From contig NZ_CP017560.1 in the NCBI RefSeq assembly GCF_001753205.1, positions 2,170,001-2,234,000 of the forward strand: DNA of 64,000 nt, given 5' to 3'. The position numbers were made by a program, and so were the translations under genes. This document shows, in pieces, positions 44,293 through 52,776 of this stretch. The notes beneath the pieces were generated by a model. The model did no database searches, was not told the DNA's origin, and worked only from the letters and a program-made list of their open reading frames with translations. This stretch comes from Sporosarcina ureilytica (GTDB taxonomy: Bacteria; Bacillota; Bacilli; Bacillales_A; Planococcaceae). How positions within the stretch are numbered: the first letter of the stretch is position 1; the number at the start of each line of letters is the position of its first letter.

Positions 44293-45276
44293 TTAAATAA
44301 GATTTGCTAATACCTTATCTTTATTATCTTTTAAAACAGCGACTACTTTTTTTGCAGTCGTAATGTCTTGAATTGATAAACCAGTTGAGTCAAATATTGT
44401 TACATCACTTTCAGATTTCCTACCTTGTTTATTGCCCAATATTACTTCTCCAATTTCGTTTAAATTTTTTTCAGAAACAATCCCATTGTTGATAGCGTGC
44501 TGTACTTCTCCTCTTTCAATGCATTGCTCAATGCTATCTACAACAATTGTAGCCCTTTCAAATAAAGTCGGGTCCAATTCTTTTTTTCCTGGCATATCAG
44601 CACCAATACATGCGATATGCGTTCCAGGTTTCACCCAATCACTTTGAATTAGTGCTTCTTTACTTGACGTTGTCGTAATAATTATATCCGCCTTTTTTAC
44701 ACATTGTTCCAAATCAGTGAATGCGGTGTAATTTAATGGAATTTTCTTTTGCATATCTTTTATATATCGTTTAGTATTTTCGTCATTTCTACCCCAAACA
44801 AATACTTCTTTCAATTGGATTACTTTAGACAATGCCTCTAATTGCATCCGGGCGATTATTCCAGTACCGATGATTGCAACTTTATCAGAAAATGGGTTCG
44901 CTAAGTATTTCACAGAGACAGCCCCTGCTGCCCCTGTTCTCATATCAGTTATTAGTCCACCTTCCATAATTGCGAATGGGACGCCATTTCTCACATCAAT
45001 AAGAATTATCGTAGCTAAACCATTTGGTATGCCATAGTTTTCTGTATTATTGGCATATCCACTTGCAATTTTCACACCGACAACATCGTCGATAAGATCG
45101 TATCCGGATTTTATATCAATTTCTCCACTGTACTTTTCAACCTCAAAAGATATTACAGGGGGCAAGATGACTTTTTCATCTGAAAACTGTTTATATGCTT
45201 CTTCAACTGAACCGATTACGTCTTCCCACTCCAACACTTTCTCGATTTGATTTTTCATTAAGATTATTGTATCCAT
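44293..45276 (-). CDS. Ornithine cyclodeaminase/mu-crystallin family enzyme
   Basis: 327 residues. An N-terminal substrate domain (SGEIDIKSGYDLIDDVVGVKIASGY) precedes a Rossmann domain with VAIIGTGIIARMQLEAL for NAD(P). Family members are ornithine or alanine dehydrogenase-like, or reduce cyclic imines such as pyrroline-2-carboxylate. The first gene product pair in the operon overlaps here: the upstream dehydratase gene ends 13 bases inside this start. Confidence 0.88.
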   Translation of the reverse strand: MDTIILMKNQIEKVLEWEDVIGSVEEAYKQFSDEKVILPPVISFEVEKYSGEIDIKSGYDLIDDVVGVKIASGYANNTENYGIPNGLATIILIDVRNGVPFAIMEGGLITDMRTGAAGAVSVKYLANPFSDKVAIIGTGIIARMQLEALSKVIQLKEVFVWGRNDENTKRYIKDMQKKIPLNYTAFTDLEQCVKKADIIITTTSSKEALIQSDWVKPGTHIACIGADMPGKKELDPTLFERATIVVDSIEQCIERGEVQHAINNGIVSEKNLNEIGEVILGNKQGRKSESDVTIFDSTGLSIQDITTAKKVVAVLKDNKDKVLANLI

Positions 45277-46256
45277 TGTGTTTTATCACCGCCTTCAAAT
45301 GTTTCGTAAAACTGTGAAATTCTGGCCAAATCAACATTTCCTCCTGTCGCAAACGTTACAATCTTTTTCCCTTTAATATTTTCAATAAGTCCTTTTTGAA
45401 GAGCAGTGATCCCAACAACTGCTGAACCTTCCAACATATAGTGATGATGCTTCGCCATCCAATAGACGGCTTTTGCAACGTCTTCTTCTTCCACTAATAC
45501 AAAGTCGTCTACAATTCCTTGTGCCAGATCAAAGTTACCTTGCGCAATTCCTCCATGAAGTCCTTCTGCGTAGGAGGGTAGGTACTCTACATCGACTAAC
45601 TCCCCGGCTTTAAATGCATGATACCAAGGTGGAGAAGCGTATGTTTGAATGCCAATCACTCTAATTTTTGGATTGATTGCTTTCGCGACAAGTGCAACAC
45701 CGCATAATAATCCGCCACCGCCTGACGGCACGAGTAAAATATCAATATCCGGAACCTTCAGAAATGCTTCTAATCCAGCAGTTCCTTGACCCGCGATAAC
45801 ATCGTCATCTTCAAAAGCATTTATGAATGTACCGCCAGTTTCTTCAGCTAGTTGCAAAGCGTAAATTTCAGCATCATCGTATTGATCTCCATGAATAATT
45901 AATTCACCGCCGTACCGTTTAATTCCATCGAGTTTAGTTTGCGGTGTTGGTGTTGGAACAACAATTTTCGCTGAAATCCCTTTTAATGAAGATGCATAAG
46001 CAACCGCTTGTGCGTGGTTACCAGCTGATGCTGTCACAACACCTTTTTGTTGCTCTTCTACCGTTAACATATCAATTTTATTTAAAGCACCTCGAATTTT
46101 AAAAGAACCTGTTTTTTGTAATGCCTCCATCTTGATATGCACCTCTGCACCCGTTTCTTCGGACAGGATATCTGAATAGACAAGTGGAGTTTCATTAATT
46201 CTTCCTTTTAAACGAACAGCTGCTTTTAAGACGTCTTGAAATGTAACTTTTAACAA
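45264..46256 (-). CDS. Threonine/serine dehydratase-like PLP enzyme
   Basis: 330 residues with the PLP lysine in KTGSFKIRGALNKI and the phosphate-binding loop PSGGGGLLCG, characteristic of the fold-type II dehydratases (catabolic threonine dehydratase, serine racemase, 3-hydroxyaspartate dehydratase). It lacks the ACT regulatory domain of IlvA, pointing to a catabolic role. Start is TTG after GGAGGTGG. Coupled by overlap to the OCD-like gene. Confidence 0.9.
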   Translation of the reverse strand: MLKVTFQDVLKAAVRLKGRINETPLVYSDILSEETGAEVHIKMEALQKTGSFKIRGALNKIDMLTVEEQQKGVVTASAGNHAQAVAYASSLKGISAKIVVPTPTPQTKLDGIKRYGGELIIHGDQYDDAEIYALQLAEETGGTFINAFEDDDVIAGQGTAGLEAFLKVPDIDILLVPSGGGGLLCGVALVAKAINPKIRVIGIQTYASPPWYHAFKAGELVDVEYLPSYAEGLHGGIAQGNFDLAQGIVDDFVLVEEEDVAKAVYWMAKHHHYMLEGSAVVGITALQKGLIENIKGKKIVTFATGGNVDLARISQFYETFEGGDKTQWIQ

Positions 46257-46285
46257 TTTTCCACCTCCTGATAAAAGACCATCTC

Positions 46286-47449
46286 TTAATCTGATGGGTA
46301 TTGCTGAACAATTTTTATGAATAAATGAATCGCTGACTCAAATACCTCTTCGTCCAAATCAAATTTAGGATGATGGTGAGGGTATTGACTCTTTTCGCCA
46401 TTCATTCCAACAAAAATAAAAGCGCCCGGCCTTTCATTCAAATAAAATGAGAAATCCTCCGCAGCCATAACTACATCCACTAATGAAAATACATTGGCTC
46501 CCAAGTGCTCTGTAATCACTTTTTCTACAAACATGCTTTCGGTACTGTCATTTACTACTGGAGGTGTTCCATCAATAAATTCAACCTTCGCAGTCGCCAA
46601 GAAAGAAGCACATATTCCATTTGTTTGTTCCAATATTCTTTTCTTAATGAAATCTCTTGTGTCAGTTTTAACAGCCCTCATAGACCCAGATAGAGTTACC
46701 GTTGAAGGAATGATATTGTAATTCGTTCCACCCTCAATTTTCCCAATAGAAATAACAGAAGGATCTACTGGATTAATTTGTCGGCTTACAATCGCTTGAT
46801 ACGATTGGATCAAATGTGAAGCAATATAAGTAGGATCAATTGTTTCGTGCGGCAACGACCCATGCCCCCCACTCGCTTCAATCACTATTTCAAAGTCATC
46901 GGACGAACCCATCATGGGGCCATGTGTTAGTCCTACACTTCCTTTTTTCAGTCCTTGCCAAAGATGGATTCCGAAAATGGCGTCTACATCCTCCAAGACA
47001 CCCGCATTTACGAGTTCAAGGGCACCACTAGGGGAGATTTCTTCCGATGATTGAAAGATAAACTTTACATTATGCACAATTGACTCATGATTTTCTGACA
47101 TCCACTTTGCAACCGCCAACAGTATTGCCGTATGCCCATCGTGGCCACAGACATGAGCGACTCCTGGAACTTTAGAGATATAACCAGCTTTTTCGCCTTC
47201 TTCATGGACTGGAAGAGCATCTGTATCTGCACGTAATGCAATCGTTTTAGAACCTTTCGTCCCTGGAAGAAAGGCAACTAAACTCGGATGTGGAAAATCT
47301 AATATTTCTAATCCCAGTCCAGTAATAATCCTTTTTATATATTCATTCGTTTTATGTTCTTCTCCAGATAACTCTGGATATTGATGCAGGTACCGTCTAT
47401 GCTTGATTGCCCATGCTGAAAGAGTCTGGAGTTCTTCTCTGTTTTTCAA
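46286..47449 (-). CDS. M20-family amidohydrolase (N-acyl amino acid hydrolase)
   Basis: 387 residues of the M20D group. Metal ligands are in RADTDALPV, HVCGHDGHTAILL, FQSSEEISPSGA and the C-terminal HHHPKFD. It cleaves N-acyl amino acids, thus freeing an amino acid for the other operon enzymes. Start TTG with GGAGGGAC upstream. Confidence 0.92.
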   Translation of the reverse strand: MKNREELQTLSAWAIKHRRYLHQYPELSGEEHKTNEYIKRIITGLGLEILDFPHPSLVAFLPGTKGSKTIALRADTDALPVHEEGEKAGYISKVPGVAHVCGHDGHTAILLAVAKWMSENHESIVHNVKFIFQSSEEISPSGALELVNAGVLEDVDAIFGIHLWQGLKKGSVGLTHGPMMGSSDDFEIVIEASGGHGSLPHETIDPTYIASHLIQSYQAIVSRQINPVDPSVISIGKIEGGTNYNIIPSTVTLSGSMRAVKTDTRDFIKKRILEQTNGICASFLATAKVEFIDGTPPVVNDSTESMFVEKVITEHLGANVFSLVDVVMAAEDFSFYLNERPGAFIFVGMNGEKSQYPHHHPKFDLDEEVFESAIHLFIKIVQQYPSD

Positions 47450-47461
47450 TTCCGTCCCTCC

Positions 47462-48883
47462 TTAAAATGGTCCATATTGAGTCAGTTGAGCAATAATTAA
47501 GAATACGACGGCAATCCCGATCTGTATTAAGAAAAATGGAAATACCCATTTAACCCATCTAGTCCAAGGTATACCTGCCATAGCTAAACCTGCCATGAAA
47601 AATCCTACGGTTGGAAATATTATATTGGACATTCCATCACCAAGTTGGAACGCTAAGACTGTTGTTTGTCTCGTAACGCCTATCAGGTCTCCAAGTGGAG
47701 CCATAATCGGCATCGTTAATGCTGCTTGACCACTTCCAGAAGGAATTAAGAAGTTAAAGAACAGTTGAAATATAAATATTCCAATTGCACTTAATACCGG
47801 CGGCAATGAATCTATCATATTAGAGGCATAATATAAGATTGTATCCATTAACGAACCATTTTTAAAAATAACCAATATTGCTTGAGCAACCCCAATAATT
47901 AATGCCCCTGGTAATATTTCTTTTGCACCGTCAATAAAACTATCTGCGATATTACTAGAAGAAATTTTTCCGATAAAACCAATTAATATTCCAAAGAGTA
48001 AAAACAGCCCTGCAATTTCAGTTATATACCAATCAAGCTTGATAACCCCATATATTAAAACAATGAAGTTTAAGAGGAATGTATATAATACAAGCTTATG
48101 CCTTGTCGAAATCTTAAAATCTTCATCTATCACGGAGACAATCGTCTCCCTGTCATACCTGCCATAAAAACCTAGACTAGGATTGGCTCTTACCTTTTTA
48201 GCATGTCTTGTTACGTACCAGACTGCAGCCACGTATAACGTTGCTAAAAGGGCCAACCGTAAACCCATTCCTGAGAACAATGGTAATTCAGCTACGCCTT
48301 GGGCAACACCAACTGTAAAAGGATTCATAACAGCCGCCGAAAAACCGACTGATGCACCTAACGAAACAATTGCAAAACCAGTAAATACATCAAACCTTAA
48401 AGCTAGTGCAAGTGGAACCAATATCCCAATATAGACTAACGTCTCTTCAGCCATTCCCATCAAAGTACCACCCGCTGCGAAAAACAGCATTAATATTGGG
48501 ATTAGAATTGTCGCTCTATCAGAAAATTTTAGAGCTATCACTTTCACAAATGCTTCCAAAGCACCTGTCGTTTTCAGGATTCCAAATGCTCCACCTACAA
48601 TAAAGACGAAGAAAATAATTCCAGACCCTTCAAGCATTCCTAGATGGATACTATTGAACAAATCCATAAAGCTAGCCGGTGTAGACTCAATAAAAGTGAA
48701 AGTTGCTGGATCAACAACACTTCTCCCATCCACTTCTTGTCTTTCATATTGTCCTGCTGGCATAATATAAGTTAATATAGCGGCTACAGCAACAACAATA
48801 AACACTAAAACAAATGCATTAATCCCTTTAGATTCAACAATTTCTGTCGTGGAGTCATTATTTTCTAATGGTTTTTTGCTCAT
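47462..48883 (-). CDS. YfcC/DcuC-family membrane transporter
   Basis: 473 residues with about twelve hydrophobic segments, including PAGQYERQEVDGR near the N-terminus, GMAEETLVYI and NFLIPSGSGQAALTMPI, typical of the YfcC family of putative basic amino acid or dicarboxylate carriers. The ATG at 48883 follows GGGAGGCG. As first gene of the operon it probably imports the compound degraded by the downstream enzymes, perhaps an acylated amino acid. Confidence 0.88.
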   Translation of the reverse strand: MSKKPLENNDSTTEIVESKGINAFVLVFIVVAVAAILTYIMPAGQYERQEVDGRSVVDPATFTFIESTPASFMDLFNSIHLGMLEGSGIIFFVFIVGGAFGILKTTGALEAFVKVIALKFSDRATILIPILMLFFAAGGTLMGMAEETLVYIGILVPLALALRFDVFTGFAIVSLGASVGFSAAVMNPFTVGVAQGVAELPLFSGMGLRLALLATLYVAAVWYVTRHAKKVRANPSLGFYGRYDRETIVSVIDEDFKISTRHKLVLYTFLLNFIVLIYGVIKLDWYITEIAGLFLLFGILIGFIGKISSSNIADSFIDGAKEILPGALIIGVAQAILVIFKNGSLMDTILYYASNMIDSLPPVLSAIGIFIFQLFFNFLIPSGSGQAALTMPIMAPLGDLIGVTRQTTVLAFQLGDGMSNIIFPTVGFFMAGLAMAGIPWTRWVKWVFPFFLIQIGIAVVFLIIAQLTQYGPF

Positions 48884-48898
48884 ATTTTCGCCTCCCAT

Positions 48899-49416
48899 TT
48901 ATCTTCCCACTTTTTTACCATCGCACCCCCGCCCAAGGCACGAACAAGATCCAAGTGCTGCTAAAATTTATGCCAAGCTTTCCAATCTAGTAGCCCCAGT
49001 GCTTAAATATTTGCTAGCCTCTCCTTCTTCGCAATAGTTGGACAAGTGTCGAGCTCGTCCTTGTTTTAGTACCTTATGCACTTATGGAGTAATTTATGAA
49101 TTTGACATGAATAAAAAGGTCCAAGCATATGTACATAACTTTTGGATAGACAGAAATGGAGTGGGTTTTAATTAGATTATTTTTTTGGATAGCAAAGAGA
49201 AATATGGCAGTTTAATTTCAGATGCCTAAGACTATTTAATTGTGTCGCACACTGGTACCCAAAAATCATTAAATAAAAAGAAGAACGAACAGCCCACATT
49301 CAAGCCATTCTTCTTCACGCAGAACCTAAAAAGTTTAAAATGAAAGGTACCTAAAATTATCCTTCCCAATAAAAAACAGTTCGCTGCAAGTAGACTCACC
49401 TACTCGTAGCAAACAG
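48899..49416. other. Intergenic stretch upstream of the catabolic operon
   Basis: No intact gene. Read on the minus strand, 48890-49030 contains two broken coding-like blocks in different frames (GATRLESLA and LVRALGGGAMVKKWEDKWEAK), possibly a remnant. A GGACGAG...CTTGTCC hairpin lies at 49040-49066. Confidence 0.4.
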
Positions 49417-49520
49417 TTAAATATTTTCAATCCCTGAAAAAGGAGTAAGTTCAACTACCTGTACATTTTCAACAGCCTTAGGAGGTGTTGTCCATGCAAA
49501 AGAGGCCTTCTTATTACAGA
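49417..49520 (-). pseudogene. C-terminal gene fragment cut by a cassette palindrome
   Basis: About 33 residues (KKASFAWTTPPKAVENVQVV to GIENI, stop) are open in one frame with no start codon; the frame's 5' side is the palindrome at 49503-49540. Confidence 0.4.
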
Positions 49521-49540
49521 ATTGCGCCCGATTCTTGAAC
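49503..49540 (-). repeat. Short cassette palindrome
   Basis: AGGCCTTCTTATTACAGAATTGCGCC is the inner hairpin only, followed by right end CGATTCTTGAAC; the outer left end is missing. Confidence 0.65.
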
Positions 49541-49561
49541 AGTTGAAAATTACAAACAAAA

Positions 49562-49924
49562 TTATTTGAGACGGTTCTCCAAGGATTCAATTGACAGTTT
49601 AAGTGCAATTAGACGACGCTCATTTAATGTTTTTTGAGAACTGCCTTCATTTGCCTTTGCTATCTGTTTTTCGATAGATGGAATAAGACTTTGTAGAACC
49701 TCTATGGAGGCCAATATCGTTTCTTCGTCATAAGAAAAAACTTTCTCATTCCAAGCACCTTTAAGGCTTTCTAAGCCAATTTTCACAGCATTTCTCCTCT
49801 TTTTGACAAGGGTTGTATTTGAACCTTTCTCTGTCATTGTTTTATATGCGTTTGAAAGTTTATTAAAAGTCGACTCCAAGGATTTAATCGAAAAATCTTG
49901 GGTTTCTTGGTTAACAGTCTTCAT
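49562..49924 (-). CDS. Hypothetical helical protein (third array)
   Basis: 120 residues, predicted all helical, with two related segments: RRNAVKIGLESLKGAW in the first half and RRLIALKLSIESLENRL at the end, suggesting an internal duplication. No membrane segment. Cassette gene with palindromes on both sides. Family not recognised. Confidence 0.65.
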   Translation of the reverse strand: MKTVNQETQDFSIKSLESTFNKLSNAYKTMTEKGSNTTLVKKRRNAVKIGLESLKGAWNEKVFSYDEETILASIEVLQSLIPSIEKQIAKANEGSSQKTLNERRLIALKLSIESLENRLK

Positions 49925-49967
49925 CTACGAACCTCACTTGCGTTTTAAAGTAATCCAACGGTTAATA

Positions 49968-50042
49968 TGCCATATTAGAAAAAATGGCTCGTTTATGTAG
50001 GAAGGGCGCATTTTCTTGTTCCATTATCGCAACCGTTGAATA
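49968..50042 (-). repeat. Cassette palindrome (diverged)
   Basis: ATATTAGAAAAAATGGCTCG at the left, AGGGCGCATT inside, TCGCAACCGTTGAATAA at the right. Confidence 0.6.
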
Positions 50043-50063
50043 ATTTAAATTACTAATTTCAAT

Positions 50064-50627
50064 TTATACTGAACTGATTCTTAGCCTTTCAGCATCTATA
50101 TAATCATAGATTTTCAATATCTCTTTATCATAGTCGTTCTCAATTTCAAAATATTTAACGCCCGATTGCAAGCATTGTTCTTTAAACTCATGGTGCTCTT
50201 TAATTAATTCATCAATTGATCTTTCTTCTAGACATTTACGGAATTCGATAATGTTTCTATATTTCTTTATCTTTGATTCGAAATTCTGTTGGTTATAATT
50301 TGTTGAAAACCCCATGAATATTGGAATAATTTTTTCAGAATAATTGACGTCAAGATCTTTTAAATAGTGAGGTAGTATGTAACATCCTTCAATAATATGT
50401 TGTCCATTCTCAATATTCGTCATAATTATTCCCTTTAATATTGGCCAGAGTTTATCGCCAATAGCCTCTGTATCATCTAATGGTGTAAAACCACAATGCT
50501 TGCCCCCCCTATATAACCCCATTTTTAAATGATCTATAGATAAATATGGGATATAGTATTTTTCTAGAAGCCGTTGTGCCATCAATGTTTTACCTGTACT
50601 ACCTACAGCATTTATTAAAATAATCAT
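50064..50627 (-). CDS. P-loop kinase-like protein (third array)
   Basis: 187 residues with Walker A GSTGKT at residues 9-14 (after the strand MIILINAV), IDHLKMGLY (a possible Walker B-like Asp) and IEGCYILP. It resembles small 2-phosphoglycerate/adenylate-kinase-like NTPases, often encoded in variable gene arrays. A G7 run (YRGGK codons) at about residue 40 is noted. Substrate unknown. Confidence 0.72.
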   Translation of the reverse strand: MIILINAVGSTGKTLMAQRLLEKYYIPYLSIDHLKMGLYRGGKHCGFTPLDDTEAIGDKLWPILKGIIMTNIENGQHIIEGCYILPHYLKDLDVNYSEKIIPIFMGFSTNYNQQNFESKIKKYRNIIEFRKCLEERSIDELIKEHHEFKEQCLQSGVKYFEIENDYDKEILKIYDYIDAERLRISSV

Positions 50628-50670
50628 ATCTTACTCCGCTCTGAATTATTTAAAATTTATTTCCAGTTTA

Positions 50671-50728
50671 CTCCACAAAATGGCCCATTTGTTGCACGCT
50701 AGATCGAAAATCGCGCCCGTTAATGGAA
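50671..50728 (-). repeat. Cassette palindrome (full)
   Basis: TACTCCACAAAATGGCCC at the left and CGCGCCCGTTAATGGAA at the right. Confidence 0.85.
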
Positions 50729-50739
50729 CTCTTAGCGTC

Positions 50740-50936
50740 TTATTTATTCGTTTTATCTTGCTCTAACAGTTCAATTATTCTATCTAGTTTTTGCTCCACT
50801 TTTACATTGTTTTCGGCTCTTTCCCTTTGAGTAACCGACATTTTTTAATGAAAACCGTAAATGAAACAAAAAATAGGATTATTAGCAGAATAAAAATCGT
50901 CGTAAATACAATATCACCCATGTTTACTGCGTTCAT
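50740..50936 (-). pseudogene. Small membrane protein gene with a frameshift in A6
   Basis: From ATG 50936 (after GAGGGGGAAG) the frame gives MNAVNMGDIVFTTIFILLII and a basic end, stopping early. A second frame, reached by adding one A to the A6 run at about 50843-50848, continues SVTQRERAENNVKVEQKLDR and IIELLEQDKTNK, the typical coiled tail of short DUF4083-like membrane proteins. Either a mutation or slippage-dependent expression. Confidence 0.6.
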
Positions 50937-50961
50937 TGTTGCTTCCCCCTCAGATTGATCT

Positions 50962-51030
50962 CCTTCGCAATCTGGCCCTATAGCTTAAGAAAGCGCAGTT
51001 CTTTTTCAAGAAATGCGCCCGATTGTTGAA
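50962..51030 (-). repeat. Cassette palindrome (full, best conserved)
   Basis: CCTTCGCAATCTGGCCC at the left; AGCGCA...TGCGCC inside; CGATTGTTGAA at the right, two bases before the stop codon of kinase copy 2. Confidence 0.88.
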
Positions 51031-51032
51031 GA

Positions 51033-51590
51033 TTATAAATTAAATTTTTCTGAAATGATTTCAGCTACTTCTCTTGCATCCAAATCGGTATTATTAATTT
51101 TGATGTAATTTTTATTTTTTATTTCACCTTTGTTGGAGTTTAATCTGTGTTTTTTCATCGTCTCTTTTAGTTCATATTCAGACCATTCAATGTTTCTTTT
51201 CGTAGGTTTGTGTTTAAGTCGATGCGGACTTTTGTTTCGATTCAACCTTTCTTTAATATCAGCTTCTAATTCCACGAAATAAATAGTTGCGCCTTGGGAT
51301 TCAAAAATTTCACTTGTCTTGTCTACAAAATCCCAATCCTCCTGCTGATCAAAAGCCCATACATAAGTAAAAATTAAACCTTTCAAATTACTTTCAGCTA
51401 CTGCTTTAAATATTTCTGTTCTAAACAAAGATGACAACTTCCACGTTTCTGGGCTAAAACCGAATAACGGTTCAAGTAATTCAATGGTCATATGATTGTG
51501 AAATAGTTTCAAGTCAGTTACTTTCGCTAGTTCCTGTCCTACTGTCATTTTACCAACTGCTTGTGGTCCAAATATAAGTACAAATTTCAT
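51033..51590 (-). CDS. P-loop kinase-like NTPase, cassette copy 2
   Basis: 185 residues, same length as the gene at 17756-18313 and differing at about one residue in ten, with Walker A GPQAVGKMT at residues 8-16. Divergence is spread evenly, so the duplication is old or one copy was imported. DNA identity runs from the right palindrome end (GATTGTTGAA) to the left end of the next palindrome (CCTGTAAACTG). Confidence 0.8.
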   Translation of the reverse strand: MKFVLIFGPQAVGKMTVGQELAKVTDLKLFHNHMTIELLEPLFGFSPETWKLSSLFRTEIFKAVAESNLKGLIFTYVWAFDQQEDWDFVDKTSEIFESQGATIYFVELEADIKERLNRNKSPHRLKHKPTKRNIEWSEYELKETMKKHRLNSNKGEIKNKNYIKINNTDLDAREVAEIISEKFNL

Positions 51591-51639
51591 AAACTCCCCC
51601 CTAAATCCTACTAACTTGTCCGTTAATTCCTAAGCTTTA

Positions 51640-51666
51640 TCCTGTAAACTGGCCCGATTGTGGAAA
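51640..51666 (-). repeat. Collapsed cassette palindrome
   Basis: TCCTGTAAACTGGCCCGATTGTGG joins a left end directly to a right end; the 40 or so central bases present at 18378-18418 are missing. Confidence 0.7.
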
Positions 51667-51682
51667 GAAAAAAAGCCACCTT

Positions 51683-51940
51683 TTAGCTAAAGAAGTTTTT
51701 ATACAGAGATATAACAACTCCACATATAAGAGCTATTCCCAAAAAAGTAAAAACTAAAAAAAAGGGAGAACCAACCATTCCAAATGCTACTTCATTCTGG
51801 AGGTAGTCGACCTTCTCCCATTCACCTGTTATATCTGGCTTATGGAATCTCGTTTTAATATATCCAATTCCTATCGTACAAAACATATAAACTAAATGAA
51901 TTACTATCGAAGCTATAAATGCTTGAATTACTAATTTCAT
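51683..51940 (-). CDS. Small two-helix membrane protein (third array)
   Basis: 85 residues with hydrophobic segments at about 3-24 and 58-78 and a hydrophilic middle (RFHKPDITGEWEKVDYL). The ATG at 51940 follows GGAAGGTG. Unknown function. Confidence 0.65.
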   Translation of the reverse strand: MKLVIQAFIASIVIHLVYMFCTIGIGYIKTRFHKPDITGEWEKVDYLQNEVAFGMVGSPFFLVFTFLGIALICGVVISLYKNFFS

Positions 51941-51950
51941 TTTTACACCT

Positions 51951-52010
51951 TCCCACAATCTTGCCCAATTCCGGTACAGCCGAATTCAATAAGCGCGCCC
52001 TTTAACGGAA
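51951..52010 (-). repeat. Cassette palindrome (full)
   Basis: TCCCACAATCTTGCCC at the left and GCGCGCCCTTTAACGGAA at the right, 47 bases from the next stop codon. Confidence 0.8.
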
Positions 52011-52057
52011 TAAATAGTTAATAAAAGCACCAGAATTTGTTGAATATAAATCTTTTC

Positions 52058-52312
52058 TTATTGTGGATTGATGTAATTAATTTTGGCAGCTTTATATTCT
52101 TCAAGCTCTGTTAAACATTTATAAACTTCTTCAAAAGGCAATTGATTTAAATTCTTATATTTATTTGGATTTGATCTATCTTCTGGTTTATTGAAAATAA
52201 TTACATATGGCGTACCGTCAATATTTTTACTAGCCAATAAACTTATATATAATTCCAAGTCTTCAACTAACCCTTCGGCAAGTATTTTTAGTGCAGTTTG
52301 GGGTCCTACCAA
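52058..52312 (-). pseudogene. Hypothetical gene truncated by the miniature transposon
   Basis: The frame (ALKILAEGLVEDLELYISLL and so on, about 80 residues) runs at its 5' end into the terminal repeat of the element at 52300-52564, where a chance TTG could serve as start. The original N-terminal part is missing. No function recognised. Confidence 0.5.
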
Positions 52313-52564
52313 CGAAAAGCGAAAAACATACGCTAAGGAATTTGTTCAGATAACCCTGAGTTGCTGAACACCCCATGATTAAATGGTTTATATGGATTTT
52401 CCTCTTCTGGAATTGTTCAATAACCCATTAAATAATCAATGTCCAATAAAGACTATAACAATAGGTTTTTGAACATCCTTAATGCCTTGGCGTATAAAAT
52501 TCTATGAATTTGCTTGTCGAATTTTGCTTAGCGTATGTTTTCCGCTAAATGTTGGTGAGACCCC
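52300..52564. mobile_element. Tn3-type miniature inverted-repeat element
   Basis: 38-bp terminal repeats at 52300-52337 and 52527-52564 both run from GGGGTC to ACATACGCTAAG and differ at about eight positions. Length 38, GGGG start and TAAG end are the signature of the Tn3 transposon family. The 190-bp interior encodes nothing; TTCAGATAACCC...GTTGCTGAAC and other dyads might be resolution-site remnants. No 5-bp target duplication is seen. Confidence 0.75.
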
Positions 52565-52776
52565 TTATATTAATAAATCCGAGTAATGTTGATTGCCGTT
52601 CCGACTCGTGCTGTTTCTATAGGAATTTACATCTACACTCCAAACAAGGGAAAGTTCTTTAAACAAAACATTAAAGTTATAAAAGTAACTCATCTAAACA
52701 ATATTAAAGCAATCGAAGCTTGTATATCTTAAGCTCCGATTGTTATTAAAAATTAGTTATAATTTAGCTTTACTTG

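Noticed and set aside
48849-49037. 62-residue plus-strand open frame upstream of the YfcC gene
   Set aside because: No ribosome binding site, runs against the operon and overlaps the YfcC start; no recognisable features.
48899-49066. Possible T-box or lysine riboswitch before the amino-acid operon
   Set aside because: Some stem-like segments are present (AGGCTAGC, GGGGCTACTAG), but the conserved T-box bulge GGTGG and the lysine-aptamer core are absent and no clear terminator follows.
49417-49608. 63-residue open frame read through the cassette palindrome
   Set aside because: Its first half is palindrome sequence and the start lacks a ribosome binding site; only the C-terminal part looks coding and is listed as a fragment.
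18364-52010. Calling the palindromes true integron attC sites
   Set aside because: The right ends (CCGATTGTGG or CCGTTAATG) do not fit the GTTRRRY core consistently and no IntI-type integrase is in the window; only the architecture is similar.
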